Assembly (NCBI GenBank): GCA_964291485.2
Contig: OZ220224.1
Span: 1,674,001-1,738,000 of the forward strand
Length of the DNA: 64,000 nt
Direction of reading: 5' to 3'
From: Kistimonas sp964291485
GTDB lineage: Bacteria > Pseudomonadota > Gammaproteobacteria > Pseudomonadales > Endozoicomonadaceae
The translations under genes and the position numbers were made by a program. Within the stretch, counting starts at the first letter, position 1, and every line of letters starts with the position of its first letter. The notes under the pieces were generated by a model. That model was not told the DNA's origin and searched no databases. It saw only the letters and a list, made by a program, of their open reading frames with translations. Below are positions 54,014-61,145 of this stretch, piece by piece.

Positions 54014-54880
54014 ATGAGTAACCACACTATGAACCTGTTAATTGAAGCTGATGAGTTGGCTGGAATGCTGGGTGATGAATCGCTAAGGCTGATTGATGCC
54101 CGCTTCTCGTTGCAGGATATCACTCTGGGCAAACAGCAATATCTTGATGGCCATATTCCAGGAGCCGTTTATGCGGACCTGGAGCAAGACCTGTCAGGTC
54201 CAATTACGCCGGGCGTCACTGGTCGGCACCCACTGCCTGATCCGGTGCAATTTGCGAAACGGTTGCAGTCCTGGGGAATCACTGAGTCTTCACAGATTAT
54301 TGTCTATGATGATGGCAGTCATGCCATGGCAGCACGTTGTTGGTGGTTGTTGGAGTGGGCTGGACTATCCCGTGTGCGTGTTCTTCATGGTGGTTTTAAT
54401 GCATGGGGCGATGAGGGGTTACCGGTGACCCAGTATATCAGTGTGCCTGATCCTAGCAATTATGTGTTGTCACCCGGTTATCTGCAGACGGTGACAGCGG
54501 ATGAGGTATTGATGCTGTCACACCAATCGGCCGTATTGCTGGATGCGCGAGGACGAGAGCGTTTTGCTGGGCGAGAAGAGCCCATTGATCCGGTGGCTGG
54601 GCATATTCCTGGTGCTATCTGTATGTCTTTTACTGACAATATGGATGGTAATAATCGCTTCCTTTCGCCGGATGTACTGGCGGAACGTTTCGGTCGTTTT
54701 TACTCAATCCCTGATAAGGAAGAGGACTCACGGCCGGTTTGCTATTGCGGTTCAGGCGTGACAGCTTGCCATAATATTTTGGCCGTACGACTGGCCGGTT
54801 TGCCCTGGCCGATATTGTATCCCGGCTCCTGGAGTGAGTGGATTACCGATCCTGCCCGCCCTGTGGCAACCGGCGACTGA
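54014..54880 (+). CDS. sseA: 3-mercaptopyruvate/thiosulfate sulfurtransferase (tandem rhodanese)
   Basis: A 288-residue cytoplasmic enzyme made of two rhodanese domains. The first (1-140) is inactive-type, with LIDARFSLQD and the family's HIPGAVYADLEQDLSG. The second has LLDARGRERFAGREEPIDPV and catalytic Cys245 in CGSGVTA, the six-residue loop seen in mercaptopyruvate sulfurtransferases rather than the CRKGVTA of thiosulfate-specific ones. It should transfer sulfur from 3-mercaptopyruvate to thiophilic acceptors. A second ATG 15 bases downstream (54029) is an equally possible start. It is convergent with the ACT-domain gene, with one base between stop codons. Confidence 0.92.
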   Translation: MSNHTMNLLIEADELAGMLGDESLRLIDARFSLQDITLGKQQYLDGHIPGAVYADLEQDLSGPITPGVTGRHPLPDPVQFAKRLQSWGITESSQIIVYDDGSHAMAARCWWLLEWAGLSRVRVLHGGFNAWGDEGLPVTQYISVPDPSNYVLSPGYLQTVTADEVLMLSHQSAVLLDARGRERFAGREEPIDPVAGHIPGAICMSFTDNMDGNNRFLSPDVLAERFGRFYSIPDKEEDSRPVCYCGSGVTACHNILAVRLAGLPWPILYPGSWSEWITDPARPVATGD

Positions 54881-54881
54881 G

Positions 54882-55118
54882 TCAGCGCCGGCAGGGAACC
54901 AGTGAGCGTACGTCTTCCTCTTTCAGCAGTTGCATGATCAGTTTGTCCTGGCTCTTTTCGCCTTGGACGCGGAGTTTGACTTCATAATGATCCCGCTCAG
55001 GATTGAATTCAGCAATGAAGTTGCTGACTTCAAAACCGCCACCCCGACTGGTTGAAAGGATCTTCTCCAGACAGCCAGGATTGTTGGCTGTGATCAGTTT
55101 GAGTTGAATGCTGGTCAT
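54882..55118 (-). CDS. IlvM-like ACT-domain protein
   Basis: A 78-residue single ACT domain: IQLKLITANNPGCLEKILST, then GGFEVSNFIAEF and a closing LLKEEDVRSLV. Length and pattern match IlvM, the small regulatory subunit of acetohydroxyacid synthase II (branched-chain amino acid synthesis). No catalytic subunit gene is in the window, so it is an orphan here. A GC-rich hairpin with a T6 tail lies 34 bases before its start on the same strand, with a short leader ORF before that, an arrangement typical of transcription attenuation. Other ACT proteins of this size exist, so the partner is unproven. Confidence 0.75.
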   Translation of the reverse strand: MTSIQLKLITANNPGCLEKILSTSRGGGFEVSNFIAEFNPERDHYEVKLRVQGEKSQDKLIMQLLKEEDVRSLVPCRR

Positions 55119-55151
55119 GCTGTGCTTCCGTCGTTGTGTGCCGCCAGTAAT

Positions 55152-55188
55152 AAAAAACCCCCGGACCGGTTAGGTGCGGGGGTTTTTT
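55152..55188. terminator. Strong hairpin with T6 on both strands; possible attenuator of the IlvM-like gene
   Basis: A 12-bp perfect stem (AAAAAACCCCCG/CGGGGGTTTTTT) with a 13-base loop. On the minus strand it lies upstream of the ACT-domain start, so it would stop transcription entering that gene; on the plus strand it could end the sseA transcript about 270 bases after its stop. Confidence 0.85.
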
Positions 55189-55202
55189 GGTATCTGCTGC
55201 CT

Positions 55203-55292
55203 TCAGTCAAAAACGCTTCCCCGCCGGCTGATCATGGTCATAATCCCGGTCATCTTAATCAGTTTAGTGGAAGTCGCTGTAAATGCTGTCAA
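55203..55292 (-). promoter_or_regulatory. Candidate leader: promoter -35 and short leader peptide before the ACT gene
   Basis: Reading leftward there is a perfect -35 TTGACA (55292-55287), only a weak -10 (CACTAA or TAAACT), then a 16-codon ORF MTGIMTMISRRGSVFD (55253-55203) ending 15 bases before the terminator hairpin. The peptide is not strongly enriched in branched-chain codons (two Ile, one Val), and has no clear ribosome site, so control by attenuation is only a hypothesis. Confidence 0.35.
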
Positions 55293-55435
55293 GGCTGAAT
55301 CGCTCAATATTCTTAAAGCGCGGTAAGTATAACACGCATATTTGTGTTGAAAACCCGTGAATGTGTGCGTTTTGTCCACGAGGGGATTTTGGGCTGACTA
55401 AACTGGCTGAGGGTGTTTTTCTGCGGAGACCTGTA

Positions 55436-55681
55436 ATGCTGCGTGACAAGCACAACCTGGTTGATGACTTCCCCGAGTACCAGGAACGAATCCAGACCCT
55501 GAAACAGAGTGATGAAAACTTCAGGAACCTTGCCCGAGAGTACCATGAGGTTGAGCACCAGGTACGTGGTCTGGAAATGCAGAATGTACCGACGACGGAT
55601 GCACATTATGAGGCGTTGAAGATGAAGCGGGTGCAGCTTAAGGATGCCATCTTCAATCAATTGAGTAAGGGAACATCATGA
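55436..55681 (+). CDS. ydcH: YdcH family (DUF465) small protein
   Basis: An 81-residue, highly charged helical protein. The family features are visible: DDFPEYQERIQTLKQSDENF, then LAREYHEVEHQVRGLE and the closing LKMKRVQLKDAIFNQL. GGAG lies 8 bases before ATG 55436; the frame runs open upstream to 55361 but that part is unlike the family. Function is unknown in all members I know; a helical hairpin is expected. It is followed by the structured leader of the DAHP synthase gene on the same strand. Confidence 0.87.
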   Translation: MLRDKHNLVDDFPEYQERIQTLKQSDENFRNLAREYHEVEHQVRGLEMQNVPTTDAHYEALKMKRVQLKDAIFNQLSKGTS

Positions 55682-55753
55682 TTATGAAGGAGCCCGCACT
55701 GACTATTGACGGGATGGGTGTTATTCCGATTCTCTGATGGTATTGTAAGCTTC

Positions 55754-55860
55754 CACCTGGCGGGTGCGGCGGAAACGAAGCTCTCTGCTGCATGTGAGGC
55801 TGTCTGCGCGTAAAGACCCATCCAGCATGGTTGTGCGTCGTCCTTGATGACCGCCAGGTG
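55754..55860 (+). promoter_or_regulatory. Long-range inverted repeat in the leader of the DAHP synthase gene
   Basis: CACCTGGCGG (55754-55763) is perfectly complementary to CCGCCAGGTG (55851-55860), enclosing 87 GC-rich bases, 38 bases before the aroG start. Together with the 217-bp gene-free leader this suggests a structured 5' UTR. No aromatic-rich leader peptide is visible. Confidence 0.45.
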
Positions 55861-55898
55861 TATGTTAATGACAACCCGGTATGGGGCAATAGAGAAAC

Positions 55899-57296
55899 AT
55901 GCAAGAGTGGAAGCCAGATAGCTGGAGACAGAAAACTGCCCTGCAACAACCGGAATACCGTGATCCCGGTAAAGTCAGGCAGGTAGAATCAGAATTGCGC
56001 CGTATGCCGCCACTGGTGTTCGCCGGTGAAGTGCGTGCATTATATCAGCAGCTGGCTGACGTCTCAGAAGGGCGGGCCTTCCTGCTTCAGGGTGGTGATT
56101 GTGCCGAGAGCTTTGCCGAGTTCTCTGCTGATAATATTCGAGATACCTTTAAAGTGCTGATGCAGATGGCGGTGGTTTTGACCTTTGGCGCCAGCTGTCC
56201 TGTGGTGAAGGTAGGACGACTGGCTGGCCAGTTTGCCAAGCCCCGTTCGCAGGGAACCGAATCCCGTGATGGTGTGGAGTTGCCATCCTATCGTGGTGAC
56301 ATCATAAACAGTAATGAGTTCACTGAAGTGGCACGTGAGCCTAACCCGGAACGATTGCTGGCTGCTTATCATCAATCAGCTTCAACGCTGAACCTGATTC
56401 GTGCATTTGCTCAGGGGGGGTTGGCCTCACTGGAGCAGGTGCATGAATGGAACCTGGGTTTTGTTAAAGCGACGCCACAGTCTGAGCAGTATCTGCGCTT
56501 GGCAGAACGCATTGATGAAGCGTTGGCCTTCATGAAAGCCTGTGGCATAACCGGTGCCAACACCGCTGCGATCCGGGAAACCAGTTTCTATACCTCTCAT
56601 GAGGCGCTTTTATTGCCTTATGAAGAGGCGCTGACCCGTCGAGACAGCCTGACAGGCGATTGGTATGACTGCTCTGCCCACATGCTCTGGATTGGTGATC
56701 GTACCCGTCAGCCGGACGGTGCTCATGTTGAATTCATGCGCGGTATCCATAACCCGATTGGTATCAAGGCAGGGCCGACAACGAATCCCGATGAGCTATT
56801 GCGTCTTCTGGATACGCTAAATCCTGACAATCAGCCAGGTCGTATTAACCTGATTGTGCGTATGGGGTCAGACAAAATAGAGGAATGTCTGCCTCCGTTG
56901 ATTCAGACGATCCAGCGAGAAGGTTGCAAAGTGGTCTGGAGCTCTGATCCGATGCATGGCAATACCATCAAGGCTGCGAATGGTTATAAGACCAGGGAAG
57001 TGACTCGGGTCTTACAGGAAGTTCGCAGTTTCTTTGCGGTTCACCGGGCAGAAGGAACCTATGCGGGTGGTGTTCATTTTGAAATGACGGGACAGAATGT
57101 GACGGAGTGTGTGGGAGGCTCACATTGTGTGACTGTTGAAGGGTTGGCTGATCGCTACCATACTCACTGTGATCCAAGGTTAAATGCCAGCCAATCACTG
57201 GAGATGGCGTTCCTGATTGCGGAAACACTAAAGGATTGCAGGAAGGATCATCTGATCACGTTGGGTGATTCAATCACAGAGAAAGTGGTGGCTTGA
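55899..57296 (+). CDS. Class II 3-deoxy-D-arabino-heptulosonate 7-phosphate (DAHP) synthase
   Basis: First enzyme of the shikimate pathway, joining phosphoenolpyruvate and erythrose 4-phosphate. The 465 residues match the class II (plant/PhzC/Pseudomonas AroG-II) family, not the E. coli AroFGH type: metal-ligand Cys in LLQGGDCAESF (residues 62-72), VKVGRLAGQFAKPRS, the IKAGPTTNPDEL loop, VVWSSDPMHGNT with ligand His, and HFEMTGQNVTEC and SQSLEMAFLIAE. It is a little longer than the usual 448 residues, because of a short N-terminal addition. ATG 55899 follows a weak purine-rich site. It ends 74 bases before a terminator shared with tRNA-Pro. Confidence 0.94.
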   Translation: MQEWKPDSWRQKTALQQPEYRDPGKVRQVESELRRMPPLVFAGEVRALYQQLADVSEGRAFLLQGGDCAESFAEFSADNIRDTFKVLMQMAVVLTFGASCPVVKVGRLAGQFAKPRSQGTESRDGVELPSYRGDIINSNEFTEVAREPNPERLLAAYHQSASTLNLIRAFAQGGLASLEQVHEWNLGFVKATPQSEQYLRLAERIDEALAFMKACGITGANTAAIRETSFYTSHEALLLPYEEALTRRDSLTGDWYDCSAHMLWIGDRTRQPDGAHVEFMRGIHNPIGIKAGPTTNPDELLRLLDTLNPDNQPGRINLIVRMGSDKIEECLPPLIQTIQREGCKVVWSSDPMHGNTIKAANGYKTREVTRVLQEVRSFFAVHRAEGTYAGGVHFEMTGQNVTECVGGSHCVTVEGLADRYHTHCDPRLNASQSLEMAFLIAETLKDCRKDHLITLGDSITEKVVA

Positions 57297-57370
57297 TAAT
57301 ATATTATCCGGATGCGGCCTTTTACAGTGTCCGGATGTTCTGGCAAAGACGTTGACATTTTTAGTGTAAT

Positions 57371-57401
57371 AAAAAAGGGTTGCATTTCTGCAACCCTTTT
57401 T
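57371..57401. terminator. Bidirectional terminator between DAHP synthase and tRNA-Pro
   Basis: A 13-bp perfect stem (AAAAAGGGTTGCA/TGCAACCCTTTTT) with a four-base loop, T-rich on both strands. It lies four bases from the tRNA CCA end and serves both convergent transcripts. Confidence 0.93.
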
Positions 57402-57404
57402 GTT

Positions 57405-57481
57405 TGGTCGGTGTGAGAGGATTCGAACCTCCGACCCCTTCCTCCCGAAGGAAGTGCGCTACCAGGCTGCGCTACACACCG
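57405..57481 (-). tRNA. tRNA-Pro, anticodon CGG
   Basis: A 77-base tRNA on the minus strand with a genome-encoded CCA. The acceptor stem starts CGGTGTG and pairs with CACACCG. The D-arm is GCGCAGCCTGGTAGCGC, the anticodon arm CTTCC-TTCGGGA-GGAAG with anticodon CGG, and the T-arm has GGTTCGAATCC. It is very close to E. coli proK. It reads CCG codons, which are used often in this genome. Confidence 0.97.
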
Positions 57482-57516
57482 TTATTCTGTCAGGGTGGCC
57501 CCTGAGCGCGGAGCGA

Positions 57517-57545
57517 ATAGTACTTCCAGAGAGGAGCTGTTGCAA
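57517..57545 (-). promoter_or_regulatory. Sigma-70 promoter of tRNA-Pro
   Basis: Reading leftward: TTGCAA, a 17-base spacer and TACTAT, followed by a GC-rich discriminator (TCGCTCCGCGC), the feature of stringently controlled stable-RNA promoters. The -10 ends about 35 bases before the tRNA 5' end. Confidence 0.75.
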
Positions 57546-57898
57546 GCCTCTATCCTCGATTAAAGGGTTTACTTCGGTAAAAACGTACATATAGATTTTG
57601 TTAGTCAAGTGAAAGTCGATGTGAGAGAGAGCGTAGCTTCAACACTGGTTTGATCCTTTCAAAGGTTGAAAGACTAGTCTGTTGCAATTGTGGGCTTTCT
57701 CGTAGAAAGGCTCTAGTTTTAGGAAGTTTGCAAGCAACCGTTAGATGGATAAGGATTTGATAAAAAGCAATTAATTCTCTGCTGATTGACGGGTCTCACG
57801 TTGTATCAATAAAGAATCAGGCACATGGTAGGTACATGCCAAGATAGCTTTTCTTTGTGTTGTGTCGTTCGTGATACGCAATGAATGGAGGTAAAGTG
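57546..57898. other. Intergenic region between tRNA-Pro promoter and IS5 element
   Basis: No gene, repeat or RNA that I can support. It contains small hairpins (for example GGGCTTTCT-cgt-AGAAAGGCTCT near 57690) without T-runs. The AT content rises towards the insertion element. Confidence 0.5.
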
Positions 57899-57902
57899 TT
57901 AG

Positions 57903-59062
57903 GGAACCTGCGAGCAAGTGACGTTAAAGAAACACAGTGAATGAAAAGTCATTAATTCACTATTATCCAGCCTGAAAATTACTCAGTTTCTTACCATTGA
58001 AGCCGGTTGTCCGGCTTTCGGATACATTAACCCTGTGCCCGGATCATTTAGTCCAGTCTAACCATGTTTGCCAGAGCGAATAACATCGCCAGTTTGCCAT
58101 CATTTTTCCGAAGTCCCCGATAACGGGCTTTGATAAATCCAAACTGGCATTTGATGATTCTGAAGGGATGTTCCACCTTGGCTCGAATGCTGGCTTTCAG
58201 GTATTCCGTTTTCAAAATGACTTTATTGATTCGAGGGTGTTTCCTGAGTCTCTTTAACTTGCCTGGTTGTTCGGCTATATGCCACTGTACAGCGTCTGTA
58301 TTGAGCGCTTTTCGCTTCTCGGCTCCTCTGTAGCCGGCATCGGCAAAGACAAACTGTTCATCACCGTGCAACAGGTTACTGGCTTGATTAAGGTCATGTT
58401 CATTGGCGGCTGTTGTCGCCAGACTATGAGTCAAACCTGTACGGGCATCGACACCAATATGCGCCTTCATTCCGAAATACCACTGGTTACCCTTTCTGGT
58501 CTGGTGCATTTGGGGATCTCGCTGCCCCGTCTGATTCTTTGTGGATGTCGGAGCTTCGATGATCGTGGCATCGACCAGAGAGCCTTCTTTCAAAACGATA
58601 CCAGACTCTGTCAGCCATTGGTTTACGTCCGTGAAAATAGCCCGAGCCAGATTGTGAGCCTCCAACAGGTGTCGAAAGTTCATAATGGTTGTGCGATCAG
58701 GAATTGCTTTATCCAGAGACAATCCGGCAAATAATCGCATGGACGCAATTTCATAAAGGGCATCTTCCATGGCCGGATCACTGAGGCTGTACCATTGTTG
58801 AAGGCAGTGTATCCGGAGCATGGTGGATAACGGGTACGGTCTACGCCCATTACCGGGTTTGGGGTAATGAGGTTCAATAATTGTCTCAAGACGATGCCAG
58901 GGAATCAGTTTATCCATACGGGCAAGGAATATTTCTTTGCGGGTCTGGCGACGCTTTTGAGTGAATTCAGCGTCAGAAAAGCTGAGCTGTTGGTCCATGA
59001 CTGATCTCCGGCAAAGGCTGAGTGGAGATTAGCTTATTATTGGGGACTTAATCGCAGGTTCC
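57903..59062 (-). mobile_element. Complete IS5-family insertion sequence with TTAG target duplication
   Basis: Terminal inverted repeats GGAACCTGCGAGCAAGT (left) and GGAACCTGCGATTAAGT (right, reverse strand) bound a 1160-base element flanked by TTAG at 57899-57902 and 59063-59066. TTAG fits the YTAR target of the IS5 subgroup. The single transposase gene is intact. It sits in intergenic DNA and breaks no recognisable gene. Confidence 0.93.
58048..58998 (-). CDS. IS5-family transposase
   Basis: A 316-residue DDE transposase that fills the element. The N-terminal domain (MDQQLSFSDAEFTQKRRQ, then PYPLSTMLRIHCLQQWYSLS) is typical of the IS5 subgroup. Catalytic residues are Asp143 (LVDATIIEAP), Asp220 (FVFADAGYRG) and Glu276 (KVEHPFRIIKCQFGF). 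Length is normal and no frameshift is seen, so the enzyme is probably active. It ends in YRGLRKNDGKLAMLFALANM, the usual close of the family. Confidence 0.95.
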   Translation of the reverse strand: MDQQLSFSDAEFTQKRRQTRKEIFLARMDKLIPWHRLETIIEPHYPKPGNGRRPYPLSTMLRIHCLQQWYSLSDPAMEDALYEIASMRLFAGLSLDKAIPDRTTIMNFRHLLEAHNLARAIFTDVNQWLTESGIVLKEGSLVDATIIEAPTSTKNQTGQRDPQMHQTRKGNQWYFGMKAHIGVDARTGLTHSLATTAANEHDLNQASNLLHGDEQFVFADAGYRGAEKRKALNTDAVQWHIAEQPGKLKRLRKHPRINKVILKTEYLKASIRAKVEHPFRIIKCQFGFIKARYRGLRKNDGKLAMLFALANMVRLD

Positions 59063-59066
59063 TTAG

Positions 59067-59635
59067 TTTTGACTGAATTCAGTCTGTATATAAGTCTGAT
59101 AGACGGTTCCAATACGCATCAGGCATTGTGTGATTGGATCTTATCGTCATTTTAACTACTTCTGTAGAGCCTATTGTTTGGTTGGTGATTAAGACGATTG
59201 TTTATGAACCCAGCCAGCGTTAATTCAGAGAGGTGGAGCAAGTGCTATTCATCGCGTTTTGGGTAATAGGCTCCAGTGGGATGGCTTCATATATTAAGGA
59301 TGAAGTTGGAGTGAATCAAAATTTCTAGGCAGATATTAAGTGATGTAATGAAGGTTTTTCAGGCTAAGGGAGGAGAGAGATATGCATTCAACAGGGTAGT
59401 GCTGGTAGTGTTGAAGCATGAATTTTGAGTAAAGTGATTGAAGTATGATTTAGCATCTGGCTGAGAGAAGTGTTCGGTAGAACATTAAGTGTTTGATAAA
59501 GCATATTGTAGTTTAACGGTGTAAATGTTAATAGCTGTGGAATGTTGTAATGACTTCAGGTGCGGTCATATCAGGCTTTCTTACTGATGTTATAGGCTAT
59601 TTTCGTATGGTTCGGTGCTTGTATCGGGAGATGAT
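59067..59635. other. AT-rich gene-free region between the IS and hns-like gene
   Basis: About 570 bases with no ORF of note on either strand, no repeats I can recognise and no tRNA. Composition is lower in G+C than the coding surroundings. Confidence 0.5.
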
Positions 59636-59668
59636 GTGCCCATGATGCGACGACTGAATCATGGGCAC
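59636..59668 (-). terminator. Hairpin downstream of the H-NS-like gene
   Basis: An 11-bp perfect stem (GTGCCCATGAT/ATCATGGGCAC) with an 11-base loop, 11 bases after the stop codon. No T-run follows on the minus strand, so termination may be weak or Rho-assisted. Confidence 0.55.
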
Positions 59669-59679
59669 AGTAATGGCTG

Positions 59680-60102
59680 TTATTCTACGACACAGTCCAG
59701 ACGCTTTTTACCGGTGCGCTCCAGGTAAGCTGCGAAGTCAGCAGGAATACGGCCAGCATTGCTGCCTTCCCAGATGATTTCGTTGCCTTCGTTGGTTTCA
59801 TAACGGAATGTCATGCGTTGTACGTCACGACGCTTGCGGGTAGTGGATTTGCCTGCCAGTGTGTCGTTCAGGTCTTCCGGGCTGATGTTGTGCTCTTTCA
59901 TCAGCTGAATAATGGTTTGAAGCTGTTCCTGCTTCTCTTGCTGAGCCGCGGCCTGCTGCTCAACTTCCTCTTTCTTCTCTTCCAGAACTGCCTGAACGCG
60001 AGAGAGTACGTTCTCTACATCTTCGATGTGGACATTCTTGAACAGGGTGCGAAGCTTGGTTTTGGATTTGAGGACGGCGAGAGATTCTTCGAATATATTC
60101 AT
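59680..60102 (-). CDS. H-NS-family nucleoid/xenogeneic-silencing protein
   Basis: A 140-residue DNA-binding protein. Residues 1-75 form the oligomerisation coiled coil (EDVENVLSRVQAVLEEKKEE, then a Gln/Glu-rich helix), residues 76-95 a basic linker (STTRKRRDVQR), and the end is the H-NS C-terminal domain (MTFRYETNEGNEIIWEG). The AT-hook-like core, TWTGQGRTP in E. coli H-NS, is changed here to IIWEGSNAGRIPADF: the Gly-Arg-x-Pro is kept but two residues are inserted or altered, so binding preference may differ. Such proteins silence AT-rich acquired DNA, of which this window has several stretches. The upstream 314-bp gap (60103-60416) likely carries its promoter, which I could not define. Confidence 0.85.
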   Translation of the reverse strand: MNIFEESLAVLKSKTKLRTLFKNVHIEDVENVLSRVQAVLEEKKEEVEQQAAAQQEKQEQLQTIIQLMKEHNISPEDLNDTLAGKSTTRKRRDVQRMTFRYETNEGNEIIWEGSNAGRIPADFAAYLERTGKKRLDCVVE

Positions 60103-60340
60103 AGGTACGTTATCTTCGTAGTGTGATGTTGTGTATTTAACGGCTCACGCGAGCGCCATTGACCATTCGGAATTTCTGGCGCATCTCTTTTATGCAGACA
60201 GGTGATTAGCAACGTTTTTGCATGCCATTGAAGTCATAACATGCTGCGCCATTCACCTCTCTGAACATGAACATCTTATGCGCAGAAGTTAAGTTTGCCA
60301 GAAAATTGAACGCTTGTAATCAATTCGGGTTTATTTACTA

Positions 60341-60368
60341 TAAAATCCGCAACCGTTTTCGTTGCGGC
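60341..60368 (-). terminator. Terminator after the ProQ/FinO-domain gene
   Basis: A 7-bp stem (CCGCAAC/GTTGCGG) with a seven-base loop followed on the minus strand by ATTTTAT. It lies about 50 bases past the ProQ-like stop codon and upstream of the hns-like gene. Confidence 0.7.
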
Positions 60369-60416
60369 ACGTATTCAATCACGTATTATCCAGCCCATCT
60401 ACTCTACACTTGTCGC

Positions 60417-60872
60417 TTATTGAATGACGCGTAGTTGGCCAATAAATTCTCGATTGTCGCATGTGCTGCCTGTCAATATTTTTTGTTGTTTGCGATAGAG
60501 AGCCATTTCTGCGCCAACTGCTTCACGAAGTGTAACGCGACCCGCACGCTTGCCATTACTGTCGATGCGTATGGCGCCTTCCTTTAATGCTTCGAGGTAA
60601 CGTTCCTGTTCTACAAAATAGCGCAAAGCAATTTTTATTAACATTGGAGGCACCAAGTCTGTAGCGATCATCTCTTTGTGTATGCCTATCTTCAAGGGTG
60701 CCGGTTCAGAGATTCGAAATAAGTACGGCCATACTTCCCGGACAATACGCAGTGCTTCTGACTTGGGTATTTCGGCTTTTGATCTGTCAGACAGTTTTTC
60801 AATATCGTGTTTCAGTGTCTCGCTAATGCGTGAGTCCATCGTTTTGTGTTCCGGTGATGGTGTCTTCTGCAT
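60417..60872 (-). CDS. ProQ/FinO-domain RNA-binding protein
   Basis: A 151-residue RNA chaperone candidate. The core (residues 35-125) is the ProQ/FinO fold: EALRIVREVWPYLFRISEPA, PLKIGIHKEMIATD, then LRYFVEQERYLEALKEGAIR and RVTLREAVGAEMALYRKQQ. This domain binds 3' ends and terminator hairpins of small RNAs and mRNAs. It lacks the long linker and Tudor-like C-terminal domain of E. coli ProQ (232 residues), so it is a minimal form as in many non-enteric species. It is transcribed leftward towards the hns-like gene, separated by a terminator. Confidence 0.9.
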   Translation of the reverse strand: MQKTPSPEHKTMDSRISETLKHDIEKLSDRSKAEIPKSEALRIVREVWPYLFRISEPAPLKIGIHKEMIATDLVPPMLIKIALRYFVEQERYLEALKEGAIRIDSNGKRAGRVTLREAVGAEMALYRKQQKILTGSTCDNREFIGQLRVIQ

Positions 60873-61145
60873 GAAAACGTATTCTGTTCATTTCATTATG
60901 ATGTGTGCAGCATAAACCAGACTGTTATGGACGACTAGAGCCGACCAGCTAAAACAGACATTTTTCTTTTGCTTGGATGGCAGTGGTATACATTGAGTAT
61001 GAGTTGCATTGATGCATGTCGTGATTTCGGTCTCTCAATGAATGAAATGCCATGTTGGCATGGAACAATTTTCTGATCGGCTAAAATCATAAAGTAACCG
61101 TCGTTCAGGGGCGGGCGAAGGATAGCTTTAAGAACAGGTTTAATC

